A stretch of 64,000 bases of DNA from Deinococcus radiopugnans ATCC 19172 (GCF_006335125.1 NZ_VDMO01000018.1:1-64000); one strand, 5' to 3'; counted from the stretch's first letter, positions 44,263 to 58,459 are shown. Numbers and translations: made by a program. Notes: generated by a model not told the origin, from the sequence alone.

Positions 44263-44305
44263 TCGTGAATATATTCACGATAAACCTATTCGTGAATTTT
44301 GTATT
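44263..44305 (-). repeat. Three-half-site palindromic element, copy 4
   Basis: On the plus strand CGTGAA (44264-44269), four bases, TTCACGA (44274-44280), nine bases, TCGTGAA (44290-44296), then TTTTGTATT. It differs from the other copies in lying between two minus-strand genes: after the secreted protein gene (stop at 44311) and upstream of the hydrolase pair promoter. Confidence 0.78.
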
Positions 44306-44310
44306 CCCAT

Positions 44311-44880
44311 CTATTTTTGAATAGAGACTGTGACCATGACCGTGTCCGAGGCCTGTTGGACGGTGACCGTTCGTCCGACATCCACCAAAAAGGCGTTCCA
44401 GCCCCTTTTCAGAGTCGCCTGATATCCTTTATTGGCCGTCACCGTCACATCCGCGCTAACCCAGGGGATAAAAAGAGTAGTCTTCGCAACCATTGGCGCA
44501 ACTTCGCGCAGGGCCTCATTGTCGTCGTGGCGGGCGTTGCCGTTCTGATCACGGTAGACGAAGAATTTCAGCTCCCCTGCCTGCACGGCGGCGCTGACTT
44601 GGACTGGATCGATCACGCCGGGCCAGGACACGTTCTGTGATGTCAGCACCGCCTGGGCGCGTGTGGGGGGCGCAGTGTCGGGTAGGTCGAGTTGAAACCG
44701 GCCCGCGTCCACCGCCGCACTGACCAATTCCTGCACCGGCTGCCCGAAGGGCGTCACCGCGAAACCGCCGATCCGCGACTCCGGAGCCACACTGCCCTGC
44801 ACCACGCCTCTGACGGTCAGGGCCGACGCCGGGGCCGCCAGCAGACCCAGCGCCAGGGGAATCAGGAGGCGAGCATTCAT
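44311..44880 (-). CDS. Secreted protein of unknown function
   Basis: A 189-residue protein with a signal peptide (MNARLLIPLALGLLAAPASA). The mature part appears all-beta; it has VRGVVQGSVAPESRIGGFAV at the start and FFVYRDQNGNARHDDNEAL in the middle, an acidic stretch that could bind calcium. It resembles carboxypeptidase-regulatory or prealbumin-like folds in pattern only; I do not recognise a family. TACACT six bases before the ATG suggests a leaderless transcript. Confidence 0.78.
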   Translation of the reverse strand: MNARLLIPLALGLLAAPASALTVRGVVQGSVAPESRIGGFAVTPFGQPVQELVSAAVDAGRFQLDLPDTAPPTRAQAVLTSQNVSWPGVIDPVQVSAAVQAGELKFFVYRDQNGNARHDDNEALREVAPMVAKTTLFIPWVSADVTVTANKGYQATLKRGWNAFLVDVGRTVTVQQASDTVMVTVSIQK

Positions 44881-44886
44881 AGCAGG

Positions 44887-44892
44887 AGTGTA
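44887..44892 (-). promoter_or_regulatory. -10 box of leaderless mRNA, secreted protein gene
   Basis: TACACT ends six bases before the ATG at 44880. Confidence 0.45.
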
Positions 44893-45170
44893 CGCCCGGC
44901 GGCTGATCCGGACGTGACGCCTCCATTTGGAGGATCCAGAATCAGCCGCCGGGCCAGTAGGCTTCGGGAGGAAACCAGTCTCACGCAGGAATGGCTGCAG
45001 ACGACGACACCGCGCTCACCCCGCACTTGGCGGCGATAGCCGATTCTTCTCTGCCGGCCTCCCGCGAGATTAAAAATCAGGAACAGGAAGTCGCCGCCCA
45101 ACTCCTGATTGCATGAGGACGCAGGTGAACGCAGCCACGAAGCAGTTCGGAGGTTGAGCGTCAGGTAGCA
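44893..45170. other. Intergenic stretch without a gene
   Basis: About 280 bases between the secreted protein gene and the sucD terminator. No ORF with a plausible start, ribosome site or family resemblance is seen on either strand. It may hold decayed sequence linked to the nearby repeat. Confidence 0.5.
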
Positions 45171-45176
45171 CAGAAA

Positions 45177-45203
45177 AGAGACTGCCAACGAAGGGCAGTC
45201 TCT
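45177..45203 (-). terminator. Terminator of sucCD
   Basis: AGAGACTGCC (45177-45186) and GGCAGTCTCT (45194-45203) form a perfect 10-bp stem with a seven-base loop. On the minus strand TTTTCTGTG follows directly, so it ends sucCD transcripts that have read through repeat copy B. On the plus strand CGTCAAAAAAG follows, which does not suit termination. Confidence 0.85.
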
Positions 45204-45221
45204 CGTCAAAAAAGTTGAATT

Positions 45222-45357
45222 ATACGGACTCCGATTGAAAGGTGTTGAAAACACCTGGAAATCCGAGCGAAGCGAGAATGAGGAAAACGGGTTCCGGACG
45301 TGGAGTGTAGAGATCGGAGCTGTCCCGATGTCTACACGAAACAAACGGAATCCGTAT
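45222..45357 (+). repeat. Dispersed ~135-bp repeat, copy B
   Basis: Begins ATACGGACTCCG and ends CGGAATCCGTAT, so the termini are inverted repeats with one mismatch. It is the reverse-oriented partner of 167-301. Inside are the stems GGTGTT/AACACC, and GTAGA with ATCGG opposite CCGAT with TCTAC. Its last base is the first base of the sucD stop codon complement, so it was inserted, or has been kept, exactly at the gene end. ORFs read through it are not genes. Confidence 0.85.
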
Positions 45358-46262
45358 TACTTGTTCAGCGCCGCCTTGACCAGATCGATGATCTCGGGCA
45401 TGGTGTCGGCCACCGGCACATTGGCGTCCTTGAAGGCGGCCAGCTTGCTCTCGGGGGTGCCGACGTTGCCCATGATGATGGCGCCGGCGTGGCCCATGCG
45501 CTTGCCGGCCGGGGCGCTACGTCCGCTGATGAAAGCCACGACAGGCTTCTTCATGTTGTTCTTGATGTACTCGGCCGCCGCTTCCTCGTCCGCGCCGCCG
45601 ATTTCACCGATGACCACGATGGCGTCGGTGCCGTCGTCGGCCTCGAACATGGGCAGCACGTCGGCGAAGGTGGTGCCGATCACGGGATCGCCGCCGATGC
45701 CCACGGTGGTGGAGGTGCCCATGCCGGCGTCGTTCAGCAGCTTGGCCGCCTCGTAGGTCAGCGTGCCGCTGCGGCTGATCAGGCCGATGCGGCCGGGCTG
45801 GGTGTAGATCTTGTTGGGCATGATGCCCACCTTGGCTTCCCCGTTGGTCACCAGACCGGGGCAGTTGCCGCCGATCAGGCGCACACCCTCGCCGCCGTTT
45901 TCGCGGCTCTGGGCATCCAGCGCCTTGACTTCCTGCACGGCCTTCATCATGTCCACCGTGGGCACGCCCTCGGTGATCAGCACGATCAGGGGCATGCCGG
46001 CGTGGGCCGCTTCCAGCACGGCGTCGGCGGCCCCGGCGGGCGGCACGAAGATGATGGACACATTGGCGCCCGTTGCTTCCTTGGCCTCGGCCACCGAGTT
46101 GTACACCGGCCAGCCCTCGAAGTCGGTGCCGCCCTTGCCGGGGGTCACGCCCGCGACGACCTGGGTGCCGAAGTCCTTCATGGCGCGGCTGTGGCTCGCG
46201 CCTTCACGTCCGGTCATGCCCTGGACGATCACCTTGCTGTCTTTGCCTACGAGAATGCCCAT
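45357..46262 (-). CDS. sucD: Succinyl-CoA synthetase alpha subunit
   Basis: A 301-residue TCA-cycle subunit that binds CoA and carries the phosphohistidine. [16 protein letters not shown] at the start, [15 protein letters not shown] and the active-site His in GHAGAIIMG are typical. It follows sucC with no gap (ATG right after the sucC stop). The stop codon touches repeat copy B. Confidence 0.96.
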   Translation of the reverse strand: MGILVGKDSKVIVQGMTGREGASHSRAMKDFGTQVVAGVTPGKGGTDFEGWPVYNSVAEAKEATGANVSIIFVPPAGAADAVLEAAHAGMPLIVLITEGVPTVDMMKAVQEVKALDAQSRENGGEGVRLIGGNCPGLVTNGEAKVGIMPNKIYTQPGRIGLISRSGTLTYEAAKLLNDAGMGTSTTVGIGGDPVIGTTFADVLPMFEADDGTDAIVVIGEIGGADEEAAAEYIKNNMKKPVVAFISGRSAPAGKRMGHAGAIIMGNVGTPESKLAAFKDANVPVADTMPEIIDLVKAALNK

Positions 46263-47426
46263 TTACTTATTCGCCTCCCCTGCGTTGGCTTCTTTGGCCG
46301 CTTCGGCGGCGGCGTCGAACATGTTGGGGTACATCTGGATCAGGGGGCTGTTGACTTCCGCCAGCAGCGCCTTGGCTTCCTCTTCCGCCGTGCCGGCGAT
46401 ACGCATACGGACGGGCTTGGTCAGGATGCCGTCCTGCAACGCCTGAATCACGCCCTTGGCGACTTCATCGGCGCGGGTGATGCCGCCGAAGATGTTGATG
46501 AAGATGGCCTTGACGTCGGTGTCCTTGCTGACCAGCTTGACCGCGTTGTAAACGATCTCGGCCTTGGCCCCACCGCCGATGTCCAGGAAGTTGGCGGGCT
46601 TGGCCCCGGCGCGGTTGACCACGTCCAGCGAGGTCATCACGATGCCTGCGCCGTTGCCCAGCACGCCCACGTTGCCGTCGTCGAGCTTGACGTAGGCGAA
46701 GCCGTACTTGCTGGCCTCGATTTCCAGGGGGTGCTCGGCTTCCAGCTCGCGCCAGTCGGCCAGATCCTTGTGGCGGTACATGGCGTTGTCGTCAATCTCG
46801 AACTTGGTGTCCAGCGCCAGCGGGGTGCCCGAGGCGTCCACGAACAGCGGGTTGATCTCCACCAGTACGGCGTCGCGCTCCAGCGCGGCCTGGCTGAGCT
46901 TGACCATCATGTCGGCAATCTTGTTCAGGTTGCCCTTGAAGCCGGCCTGGATGGCCACCGCACGGGCCTCGTAGGGGCGTAGGCCCGTGATCGGATCGAC
47001 GCGGTAGTGCACGATCTTCTCGGGGGTCTCGGCGGCCACTTCCTCGATGTCCACGCCGCCCTCGGCGGAGGCCATCAGGGTGAAGCTCTGGACGTTGCGG
47101 TCCACGATCATGCCGATGTAGTACTCGGTGCCCGCGTCGATGTCCACGGCTTTCGTGACCAGCACCTTGTTGACGGTCAGGCCCTTGATGTCCATGCCCA
47201 GGATCTTCTCGCCGTTCTCGTAGGCCTTGTCGGGGGTGGGGCTGAACTTGACGCCGCCCGCCTTGCCGCGCCCGCCGACGTGCACCTGGGCCTTGACGAC
47301 CACGGCGTCGCCGTAATCGCGCGCGATCTGACGCACCTCGTCGGGGGTGGTCGCGGTGCGGCCTTCCTGCACATTGACGCCGAACTGGCGCAGAATTTCC
47401 TTGCCCTGATATTCGTGAAGCTTCAC
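46263..47426 (-). CDS. sucC: Succinyl-CoA synthetase beta subunit
   Basis: A 387-residue ATP-grasp subunit that binds the nucleotide and succinate. [17 protein letters not shown] is the standard N-terminus, and [10 protein letters not shown] and [16 protein letters not shown] segments ([12 protein letters not shown]) follow. The start is GTG with AAGGAGGG upstream. A TATACT (47495-47500, minus strand) about 70 bases upstream is a likely -10 box. It forms an operon with sucD. Confidence 0.96.
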   Translation of the reverse strand: MKLHEYQGKEILRQFGVNVQEGRTATTPDEVRQIARDYGDAVVVKAQVHVGGRGKAGGVKFSPTPDKAYENGEKILGMDIKGLTVNKVLVTKAVDIDAGTEYYIGMIVDRNVQSFTLMASAEGGVDIEEVAAETPEKIVHYRVDPITGLRPYEARAVAIQAGFKGNLNKIADMMVKLSQAALERDAVLVEINPLFVDASGTPLALDTKFEIDDNAMYRHKDLADWRELEAEHPLEIEASKYGFAYVKLDDGNVGVLGNGAGIVMTSLDVVNRAGAKPANFLDIGGGAKAEIVYNAVKLVSKDTDVKAIFINIFGGITRADEVAKGVIQALQDGILTKPVRMRIAGTAEEEAKALLAEVNSPLIQMYPNMFDAAAEAAKEANAGEANK

Positions 47427-47626
47427 AGTGTCCCTCCTTGGGGATGGGGCCTGGGGTGGCCCGGTGTGCGAATCTCGTGTTGTCCCGATAGAGGAGTATA
47501 AGCGTCCCGTCAGATTGCGCGGCGTTTCAGGGGCAAATCCTTAACTGCAGGGGTGTCTCCTGAACGGGGACAGGGTGGGAGCAGAGGCACGAACAGGCGG
47601 CGGGCAAGATGTTAGCGTCCCTGGTT

Positions 47627-48676
47627 ATGAGCCAACTGCAACAGTTGAGAGCCGCAATGAACGACGCGGGCGTGGACGCCCTGTGGGTCAGTCACCCTGC
47701 CAATGTGCGGGCGCTGACCGGCTTCACGTCCCCCGAGGACGGCAAGGTGCTGGTGACGCCGGACGCCGCCACCCTGTACACCGACGCCCGTTACACCGTC
47801 CAGGCCCGTGAGGAATCGCGGGTGCCGCAGCACATCGCCCGTCCGCCGGAAACCTTCCAGCACGCCTCCGGTGATCTGAAGGGCAAGCGGGTGGGCTTCG
47901 AGGCCGACAACCTGACCGTGGCGGGCCTGGAAGACCTGAAGACACACTGGCCGGAGGCCGAACTGGTGCCTCTGCGCGGCGTGATTCAGGGGCTGCGGCA
48001 GCTCAAGACCCCCGATGAGATTGGGGCGATCCGGGCCGCGCAGGCTCTGGCGGATCGGGTGTTCAACGACGTGAGGCCCCTGATCGTTGCCGGGGCGCGG
48101 GAACTGGACATCGCGCTGGAGATCGAGATGCGGCTGCGAAAGGCCGGGGCCACGAACGCCTTCGACGTGATCGTGGCGAGCGGGCCGCGCGGAGCCATGC
48201 CGCACGGCCACGCCTCGGAACGCGTCATCCAGGACGGCGAACTGGTCACCGTGGATATGGGCGCGCGCCTGAACGGGTACAACAGCGACATGACCCGCAC
48301 GGTGGCGGTGGGCCAGCCCTCGGACGAGATGCGGCGGGTGTACAACGCGGTGCTGGAAGCCGAGGAAGCGGCCGTGAAGGCGGTCAAACCGGGCGTGCGC
48401 GCCGCTGATCTGGACAAGATGGCGCGTGACATCCTGACTGGGCACGGGCTGGGCGAGGCCTTCGCGCACTCGCTGGGCCACGGCGTCGGCCTGGAGGTTC
48501 ACGAGGGGCCAGGGCTGCGCGGCACCAGCGAGGACGTGCTGCAGGCAGGCATGGTCATCACCATCGAGCCGGGGGCGTACCTGCCAGACGTGGGCGGCGT
48601 GCGGATCGAGGATCTGCTGCTGGTCACCGAGGACGGGTACGAGGTGCTGAGCCACGCCCCCAAGGAGCCGGTTTGA
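47627..48676 (+). CDS. Xaa-Pro aminopeptidase/dipeptidase (M24B)
   Basis: A metallopeptidase of about 349 residues that removes residues next to proline. The N-terminal creatinase-like domain is followed by the pita-bread domain with metal ligands in [43 protein letters not shown] and [10 protein letters not shown]. The ATG at 47627 gives the usual family N-terminus; an ATG 18 bases upstream is in frame. Its stop overlaps the RlpA-like start. Confidence 0.93.
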   Translation: MSQLQQLRAAMNDAGVDALWVSHPANVRALTGFTSPEDGKVLVTPDAATLYTDARYTVQAREESRVPQHIARPPETFQHASGDLKGKRVGFEADNLTVAGLEDLKTHWPEAELVPLRGVIQGLRQLKTPDEIGAIRAAQALADRVFNDVRPLIVAGARELDIALEIEMRLRKAGATNAFDVIVASGPRGAMPHGHASERVIQDGELVTVDMGARLNGYNSDMTRTVAVGQPSDEMRRVYNAVLEAEEAAVKAVKPGVRAADLDKMARDILTGHGLGEAFAHSLGHGVGLEVHEGPGLRGTSEDVLQAGMVITIEPGAYLPDVGGVRIEDLLLVTEDGYEVLSHAPKEPV

Positions 48677-49026
48677 AGCGGGCGGCGCTGGCTCTTGCGC
48701 TGCTCCTCTTCCCCGTGGGCAACATGAGCCTTGGCGCAGCCGGTGCGTCGTCGGCCGTCTTCCAGAGCGGCTCGGCGGTGTTCTACGGCGGGCGGGCCGC
48801 GCAGGGCACGGTCATGACCGCCGCGCACCGCAGCCTGCCGTTCGGCACCTGGGTCCGCGTCACGCACAGCGGCACGGGCCGCAGCGTGGACGTGATGGTC
48901 AATGACCGGGGACCGTTCGGCAATTCGCGGCGGATCATCGACCTGTCGCGGTCCGCCGCCGCGTCGCTGGGCATCCTGGCCCAGGGCGTGGCTCCGGTGA
49001 CCCTGAGGATTCTGTCCAGACCCTGA
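48673..49026 (+). CDS. RlpA-like double-psi beta-barrel protein, secreted
   Basis: A 117-residue protein with a signal peptide (about 1-24) and one double-psi barrel domain: [41 protein letters not shown] and the catalytic-type Asp in [10 protein letters not shown]. RlpA proteins are septal lytic transglycosylases acting on naked glycan strands; this one lacks the SPOR domain. The TTG start forms a TTGA overlap with the peptidase gene, so translation is probably coupled. Confidence 0.85.
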   Translation: MKRAALALALLLFPVGNMSLGAAGASSAVFQSGSAVFYGGRAAQGTVMTAAHRSLPFGTWVRVTHSGTGRSVDVMVNDRGPFGNSRRIIDLSRSAAASLGILAQGVAPVTLRILSRP

Positions 49027-49151
49027 AGGCCCACCCCCCTCACCTTGCCCCCGGTTCAAGTTCCTCGGTGGACGGCAGGTGTTAGAATCGTTCGGGTTTC
49101 AACCACACCGTAAGTAGAGTTGAGCTTCACCCCCTCAAGGAGATGGTTTTA

Positions 49152-49613
49152 ATGACGATGGAAACGGCACTGCTGACCCTGGATACGCTGGCGAAGTACC
49201 TGAAGGAAAAGGAAGTCCAGCTCGATATGGAAGAGAACAACGGCCAGCGCTTCATCCGCATGGGCTGGCGCTTCGAGATGGGCGACGCCGCCGTGCTGGT
49301 CAGCGTCAATGACGGCCCCAACAACACCTCGCGCCTGGAAGTCACCTGCGTGACCCAGAAGACCTACACGGATCGCCGCGACGAAGTGGTCAACATGCTC
49401 AACGACCGCAACCGCGAGCGCGCCTTTGCCCGCAGCATTGACGCCGACGGCAACGTGTGGCTGGAATACGTGGGCTTCTACCCCACCCTGGCCGAAATGC
49501 CCCAGGAAACCTTCGACACGCTGTTTGGCGGCGTCCTGATGCACTTCCAGGACGATTACGCCACGCTGGAAGGCTTCGTTCCCGGCCCGCAGTTGCAGCA
49601 GCCCCAGGCCTGA
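49152..49613 (+). CDS. YbjN-domain protein (DR1245-like)
   Basis: A protein of about 153 residues. [40 protein letters not shown] and the late [20 protein letters not shown] fit the YbjN fold, related to type III secretion chaperones and described for D. radiodurans DR1245. A role in protein binding is likely but not shown. The ATG at 49152 has AAGGAG nine bases upstream; an ATG at 49143 is too close to it. Confidence 0.8.
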   Translation: MTMETALLTLDTLAKYLKEKEVQLDMEENNGQRFIRMGWRFEMGDAAVLVSVNDGPNNTSRLEVTCVTQKTYTDRRDEVVNMLNDRNRERAFARSIDADGNVWLEYVGFYPTLAEMPQETFDTLFGGVLMHFQDDYATLEGFVPGPQLQQPQA

Positions 49614-49630
49614 GCCTCAGATCAGAGCGA

Positions 49631-49668
49631 AGAGTGAAGGTGGGTCTCCAGCCCGCCTCTCTTTTGCG
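49631..49668 (+). terminator. Terminator after YbjN gene
   Basis: GGTGGG (49639-49644) pairs with CCCGCC (49652-49657); the stem is extended by AGAG with CTCT, and TTTTGCG follows on the plus strand. Confidence 0.7.
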
Positions 49669-49675
49669 CTCTATT

Positions 49676-49715
49676 AGTGAAAGTATTCACGATATACTTG
49701 CTCGTGAATTTTTTG
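49676..49715 (-). repeat. Three-half-site palindromic element, copy 5
   Basis: On the plus strand AGTGAA (49676-49681), four bases, TTCACGA (49686-49692), nine bases, TCGTGAA (49702-49708), then TTTTTTG. It is the copy most like an intrinsic terminator, yet it directly follows a complete terminator for the YbjN gene. It lies ten bases from the end of the convergent CoA-transferase gene. Confidence 0.82.
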
Positions 49716-49724
49716 TTCGATCTA

Positions 49725-51088
49725 TCAGATTTCAACGACGGTCTGCTCTGTCAGGCGTTCTGCAAAGTGGGCTTCCGTGCTCCGGCGAACGTCTTGAAGG
49801 GATGCACCGGGCATCAATCCGGTCAGGGTGAGCTGTTCATCCACAAACTCAAAGACCGCCTGATTGGTAATGATCATGTCCACCGCACCTCGCGCGGTCA
49901 GCGGCAGCGTGCACTCCTCAACGATCTTTGGGGTGCCGTCCGGGTCCGTATGGGTCATGGTCACGATCAACCGTCTGGCGCCGCTGGCCAGGTCCATCGC
50001 ACCGCCCACGCCCAGCAGGGGCTTGCCCGGCACCGCCCAGTTGGCCAGATTGCCCGCCGCGTCCACTTGCAAGCCGCCCATGACTGCCACGTCCACGTGG
50101 CCGCCCCGGATCATGCCGAAGGACGCCGCAGAGTCGAAATAGCTCGCTCCCGGCAGGGCAGTGACCGGAATCTTGCCCGCATTCACGGGGAAGTCCATCG
50201 CGCCGCCGCCCTCCGGCGCAGGGCCGACGCCCAGCATGCCGTTCTCGGTGTGCAGGTTGATGTTCATTTCGGGCGTGATCAGGTCCGCCACCAGCGTCGG
50301 GATGCCGATGCCCAGATTCACCACGTCGCCAGGACTCAGCTCCTGCAGGGCGCGGCGGGCCATGTTCATGCGGGCCTCGTCCACGCGTTTGGCTCCGCCC
50401 TTCACATCGGCGCTGCTGCCCAGATCCGCCAGGGTCAGGGTGGCCTGCACCAGATAATCCACGTATAGGCCGGGGGTATGGACGTGTTCGGGCGCAATCT
50501 CGCCCACCTCCACGATCTCTTCGACTTCTGCGATGACCAGCGTCGCCGCCGTCGCCATCGCGGGGTTGAAGTTCTGCTCGGTCAGTCGGTATTGCAGGTT
50601 GCCCGCCGTGTCGGCCCGCCACGCGCGGATCAAGGCCACGTCACCGCGCAGCGCCGGAACGAAGACCATCTCCTGACCGTTCAACACGCGCACGTCCGCG
50701 CTCCCGGCGATCACGGTTCCGGCGGCGGTGGGCGTATAGAAGCCGCCGATGCCCGCGCCGCCGGCCCGCAGCGCCTCGGCCAGCGTGCCCTGCGGGATCA
50801 GCTGCACGTCCAGCGCGCCCTCCTGCGCCGCCGCCACCGCCTCGCGGTTGCTGGTGAAGAACGAGCCGATGGCCTTTTTCAGCTGCCCGTTTCGCAGTAA
50901 TCGGCCCCCGCTCAGGCCCGCCTCACCGACGTTGTTGCCCACGAAGGTCAGCTCACGGGTCTGCGTTTCGGCCAGCGCGTGCACCAGATGCACCGGGTTG
51001 CCGGTCATGCCGAAGCCGCCCACCAGCAGGGTGTCGCCTGACTTGATCAGCGCGGCGGCCTCGTCAGCGGAGATGATGGGCACCGTTT

Positions 51089-51092
<4 letters not shown>
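49725..51092 (-). CDS. 3-oxoacid CoA-transferase, fused alpha and beta subunits
   Basis: A 455-residue fusion. The alpha part (about 1-225) has the CoA-binding [17 protein letters not shown], and the beta part starts near 255 ([20 protein letters not shown]) with the active-site Glu in HTENGMLG. In many bacteria the two subunits are separate genes. It should move CoA between succinyl-CoA or acetyl-CoA and an acetoacetate-type acid. The GTG at 51092 overlaps the thiolase stop, so the two steps (transfer, then cleavage) are co-expressed. Confidence 0.92.
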
Positions 51093-52372
<1,280 letters not shown>

Positions 52373-52392
52373 GGGATTCTCCTTGTCGAGGT

Positions 52393-52415
52393 CCTGAAAC
52401 AGACGGTCTTTCAGG
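52393..52415 (-). promoter_or_regulatory. Candidate operator of thiolase/CoA-transferase operon
   Basis: CCTGAAA (52393-52399), nine bases, TTTCAGG (52409-52415): an inverted repeat with perfect seven-base arms just before the thiolase gene. The size suits a dimeric TetR- or FadR-like regulator. The regulator gene is not in the window. Confidence 0.45.
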
Positions 52416-52700
52416 CATTCAGGCCGCGTGATCTGGCAACGCTGACCGACGCCCGGATAATCGGCCTGGACAGGCTAACGCATGCCAAGTGGGGAGGCGG
52501 CCGGGTACGTCGTCCGGGCCGACGACACCCGCACTTTCCACCTCTAGCACCTTCAACGGCCAAACAGAGTTTCAGCGCGGGAGGGGACTGCCAGCTCCAG
52601 CGGTGCCAGGGACCCCCGACTCTCACAGTCCGCAGAGCCCATCCCAATGCCATCAACCGGCGTAACGTACGGCAAATTAAAGACTCCAGGCATGCACACT
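52416..52700. other. Intergenic stretch without a gene
   Basis: About 285 bases upstream of the thiolase operon. No convincing ORF is found on either strand; GATTAT near 52460 (minus strand) could be part of the thiolase promoter. Confidence 0.45.
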
Positions 52701-52745
52701 GCTGCCCCGCCACCCTCCAAGCAATCTGGAGGGTGGCGGGGCAGC
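52701..52745. terminator. Perfect 19-bp hairpin after malic enzyme gene
   Basis: GCTGCCCCGCCACCCTCCA (52701-52719) and its exact reverse complement (52727-52745) flank a seven-base loop. It stands about 30 bases after the malic enzyme stop on the minus strand. No T tract follows, so it may terminate inefficiently alone, block exonucleases or act with Rho. Confidence 0.65.
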
Positions 52746-52777
52746 GATTAACGATTGGATCGAGGTCCGAGCTTGGG

Positions 52778-54523
<1,746 letters not shown>

Positions 54524-54635
54524 ATCGCCCCCCAGCATAGCGGGCCGGAGCACACGCCATCTCAAGATACTTAGAAGTCAAAGTGGTTTGTCGCCCCACA
54601 CGGAATGGGGGCAGCGGACGGCCCTCCCTTCCCGC

Positions 54636-55064
54636 CTACTTCCCAGGCTCCCGGTGGGCCGCCCAGCGGTCCCGCAGCGCCTCGAAGTTGGCGTCGATGC
54701 GCGTTTGCGGCAGCACGAACTGGGTGGTGCTGCCGTGGCCGATCTCGTCGCCCAGTTCGGTGACGGCGCGCATGTCTGCGTGGATGCGCCGCCCCTCCTG
54801 CGCCGTGAAGGTGGCGGTCACGGTCACGGTCATACCCGGCAGGGCCGGGCCGGTGTGGATCACCTCCACCTGCGAGCCGATGCCGCCCTCGCCGTCGTCC
54901 AGGAACGGCAGGATGATCTTGCGGCCCGCCTCCTCGAAGTGTTTGGCCAGCCAGTACGTCGCGTAGACCGGGTGGACAGCCCCGAGTTCGCCGAAGTCGA
55001 CGGTCATCTCGTCGGTCACGGTGAGGATCAGGGTCTGGATAAAGCCGGCGGGAATGGGGCGCAT
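54636..55064 (-). CDS. Thioesterase, hot-dog fold (FlK-like)
   Basis: A 142-residue hot-dog protein. [37 protein letters not shown] and [10 protein letters not shown] fit the small group of fluoroacetyl-CoA thioesterase-like proteins. It probably hydrolyses an acyl-CoA. TAATCT six bases before the ATG suggests leaderless transcription. It is divergent from the YihY gene. Confidence 0.82.
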   Translation of the reverse strand: MRPIPAGFIQTLILTVTDEMTVDFGELGAVHPVYATYWLAKHFEEAGRKIILPFLDDGEGGIGSQVEVIHTGPALPGMTVTVTATFTAQEGRRIHADMRAVTELGDEIGHGSTTQFVLPQTRIDANFEALRDRWAAHREPGK

Positions 55065-55070
55065 TCCTTC

Positions 55071-55076
55071 AGATTA
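55071..55076 (-). promoter_or_regulatory. -10 box of leaderless mRNA, thioesterase gene
   Basis: TAATCT ends six bases before the ATG at 55064. Confidence 0.55.
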
Positions 55077-55106
55077 GGTCAACCGGGCGGGGGGGGAGGT
55101 GCCCGC

Positions 55107-55112
55107 TAGACT
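55107..55112 (+). promoter_or_regulatory. -10 box of leaderless mRNA, YihY gene
   Basis: TAGACT ends seven bases before the ATG at 55120 and decides that start over a frame opening 21 bases upstream. Confidence 0.55.
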
Positions 55113-55119
55113 GCCCCCT

Positions 55120-56292
55120 ATGAGGTTCACGCCCGCCGACCTGTTCACCCTGCTGCGCGAGTCCGCGCTGGCTTTCAGTCAGGACAAGGCTCCGCGGCTG
55201 GCCGCCGCCATCGCGTACTACGCCATCTTTGCCATTGCGCCGCTGCTGTTTTTCGTGCTGGCGGTCGCCAGCGGGCTGCTGGCCAACGCCAACGTGCAGG
55301 AGCGGCTGTTCGAATTCCTGGCCGACAACCTGAACCAGAGCGCCGTGGAGTTCGTCAAGGGCATCGTGCCCGACGGCAGCCGCCTGCAACAGTCGACGTT
55401 GTGGGCGAGCATCGCAGGCTTCGTGACGCTGTTCATGGGGTCCACCGGCCTGTTCGTGCAGCTTCAGGACGCTCTGAATACCCTGTGGGGCGCGGAACCG
55501 GCCACCGGCAACGGCATCCTGAACGTGATCAAATCGCGGCTGGTCTCCTTCGGGCTGGTGCTGCTGATCGGCGTGATCATCATCGCCTTTCTGATCGGCA
55601 ACACCTACCTGTCGGCCATCGCCGAGCATCTGGGCGAGGTGATCGGGCTGGGCACGCTGTTCGTGCGGGTCGCGACGTTCGTGGTCAGCGCGGGCATCCT
55701 GACGGTGGTGTTCGCCGCGCTGTACAAGGTGCTGCCCAACGTCAAGCTGCAGTGGCGTGAGGTCTGGATCGGCTCGGCGATCACGTCGGTGCTGTTCACC
55801 CTGGGGCAGATCGGCATCGGCATCTACCTAGGCCAGGCCGCGCCCGGCAGCGCTTTCGGGGCCGCCGGATCGCTGGTGCTGCTGCTGCTGTGGATCTACT
55901 TTTCCAGCATGGTCTTCTTCTTCGGCGCGGAGGTCACCTGGGTGTACTCGCAGAAGTTCGGCTCCGGCGCGGGCGGAGCGGCCAGCGTGGACAAGAAAGC
56001 CGCGCTGGTCGGCAAGGGCGCGCACATCAGCGCCGCGCCCACCGCGCAGGAACTGGCTGCCCGCCGGAAGGAGGAGAGGGGCGGGTCATTGCCGGGGCGG
56101 CTGGGCGAGATGCTGGATACGGCCAACGCGAAACTGCCGCGCGTGCTGCCCCACGCCCCCACCCGCGCCGAGGGGCGGCTGCTGCCCACGGTACGCGGCA
56201 CCCTGTGGAACGCGGTGCGCGCCGTGCTGGCCGTGCCCGCCGTGATCGTTCTGCGGCTGCTGGGCTGGACCGGGGGCAAGGGCGGACGGTAG
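55120..56292 (+). CDS. YihY/BrkB-family membrane protein
   Basis: A 390-residue inner-membrane protein with about six membrane segments between residues 30 and 275: DKAPRLAAAIAYYAIFAIAP is the standard beginning, and GAAGSLVLLLLWIYFSSMVF the last conserved block. A long, basic cytoplasmic tail of about 110 residues follows. The transport or other function of the family is not settled; an early RNase BN assignment was wrong. Confidence 0.9.
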   Translation: MRFTPADLFTLLRESALAFSQDKAPRLAAAIAYYAIFAIAPLLFFVLAVASGLLANANVQERLFEFLADNLNQSAVEFVKGIVPDGSRLQQSTLWASIAGFVTLFMGSTGLFVQLQDALNTLWGAEPATGNGILNVIKSRLVSFGLVLLIGVIIIAFLIGNTYLSAIAEHLGEVIGLGTLFVRVATFVVSAGILTVVFAALYKVLPNVKLQWREVWIGSAITSVLFTLGQIGIGIYLGQAAPGSAFGAAGSLVLLLLWIYFSSMVFFFGAEVTWVYSQKFGSGAGGAASVDKKAALVGKGAHISAAPTAQELAARRKEERGGSLPGRLGEMLDTANAKLPRVLPHAPTRAEGRLLPTVRGTLWNAVRAVLAVPAVIVLRLLGWTGGKGGR

Positions 56293-56410
56293 CGCTTCAC
56301 ATTGGCGCCGGGCAGCCGGGGGCGCGGCCTCCCGGCCCTATGCGCCGCAGCAGGACGCCACCGGACCATGAAGGAAAAGGCACGCCGACGGGCGCGGCAT
56401 ACTTGACGCC

Positions 56411-57714
56411 ATGTCCTCCAGCGAGACGTTCGGCATCTTCGTGGTGTTGCTGGCCGCGCTGTCCTTTCTGAACAGCCGCTTTTTCAAACTGCCGCCCACC
56501 ATCGGCATCCTGATCGGCGGGTTGCTGCTGGCCGGGGGCGTGGCCGCACTGGACCGGCTGGGTGTGCCGCTGGCGGACCAGTTCCAGGCCACCGTGACCT
56601 CGCTGCCCTTTGGTTCGCTGGTCTTCGACTGGCTGCTGGGGTTCCTGCTTTTTGCCAGCGCCATCCAGATCAACGTAAAGCTGCTGTTCGAGGAACGCCT
56701 GAGCGTGGTGGCCGTGACCCTGCTCACCACCCTGACCACCCTGCTGACGCTGGGCACCGGCCTGTTCTACCTGCTGCAGTGGGTGGGCCTGCCTGTGCCT
56801 TGGGCGGCGGCGCTGCTGTTCGGGGCCATCGTCGCGCCCACCGACCCGGTGGCGGCGCTGCCGCTGCTGCGGGCCGCCCGGGTGCCGGAGAAGGTGGAAT
56901 CGCTGATCGCCGGGGAGTCGCTGTTCAACGACGGCGTGGGCGTGGTGGCCTTTACCGTGCTGGTGGCCCTGCTGCCGCCCGTCACGCAGGACGTGACCGT
57001 CTGGAGCACGCTGCTGCTGTTCGGGCGCGAGATGCTGGGCGGCCTCGCGCTGGGCGCGGCGCTGGGCTGGGTGGCCTTCGCCTTCATCCGCCGCACCGCG
57101 CTGGATGAGAACACCCGGCTGGTGATCGCGCTGGCGCTGGTGGTGGGGGGCAACGCGCTGGCGCAGCGGCTGGAGGTCAGCGCCCCGGTCACGGCGGTCA
57201 TGGGCGGGCTGACGCTGGTGGCGCTGCTGCAACTGGTGCGCCGCAAGATCCGGCAGGGCGGCACGCTGGCCCAGTGGGAGGCCGAACACCACGACCGGCT
57301 CGATACCATCCACGACCACCTGGCCACCTTCTGGAACTTCGTGGACTACCTGCTGAACGCCGCGCTGTTCACGCTGATGGCCTTCGAGATCCTCAGTCTG
57401 GACCTGGGCTGGCCGCTGCTGGCGCTGCTGCCCGCCGTGATCGCGCTGGCGCTGGGGGCGCGGGCGCTGGGCGTGTGGCTGCCCATCACGCTGCTGAAAC
57501 GGCACGAAACGTTTCCGCCGTACACCCGCCGCCTGATGGTCTGGTCCGGGCTGCGCGGCGGCGTCACCCTGGCGCTGGCCTTCAACGTGCCGGACGGCGA
57601 GTTGCGCAACATGCTGCTGGTCCTGAGTTACGGGGTGGTGGTCTTCAGCCTGCTGGTGCAGGGGCTGACCATCCCGGCGCTGGCCCGGCGCGCGACGGCG
57701 ACAGCGCAGACCGG

Positions 57715-57718
<4 letters not shown>
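56411..57718 (+). CDS. Na+/H+ antiporter, CPA1 family
   Basis: A 435-residue membrane exchanger with about 12 predicted membrane segments. The ion-binding region reads [16 protein letters not shown] and [14 protein letters not shown], both hallmarks of NhaP/NHE-type antiporters. It likely exports Na+ in exchange for protons. The 3' end overlaps the convergent hisA by four bases. Confidence 0.93.
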
Positions 57719-58446
<728 letters not shown>

Positions 58447-58453
58447 GCGGCGC

Positions 58454-58459
58454 AGGATA
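58454..58459 (-). promoter_or_regulatory. -10 box of leaderless hisA mRNA
   Basis: TATCCT ends seven bases before the hisA ATG. Confidence 0.55.
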
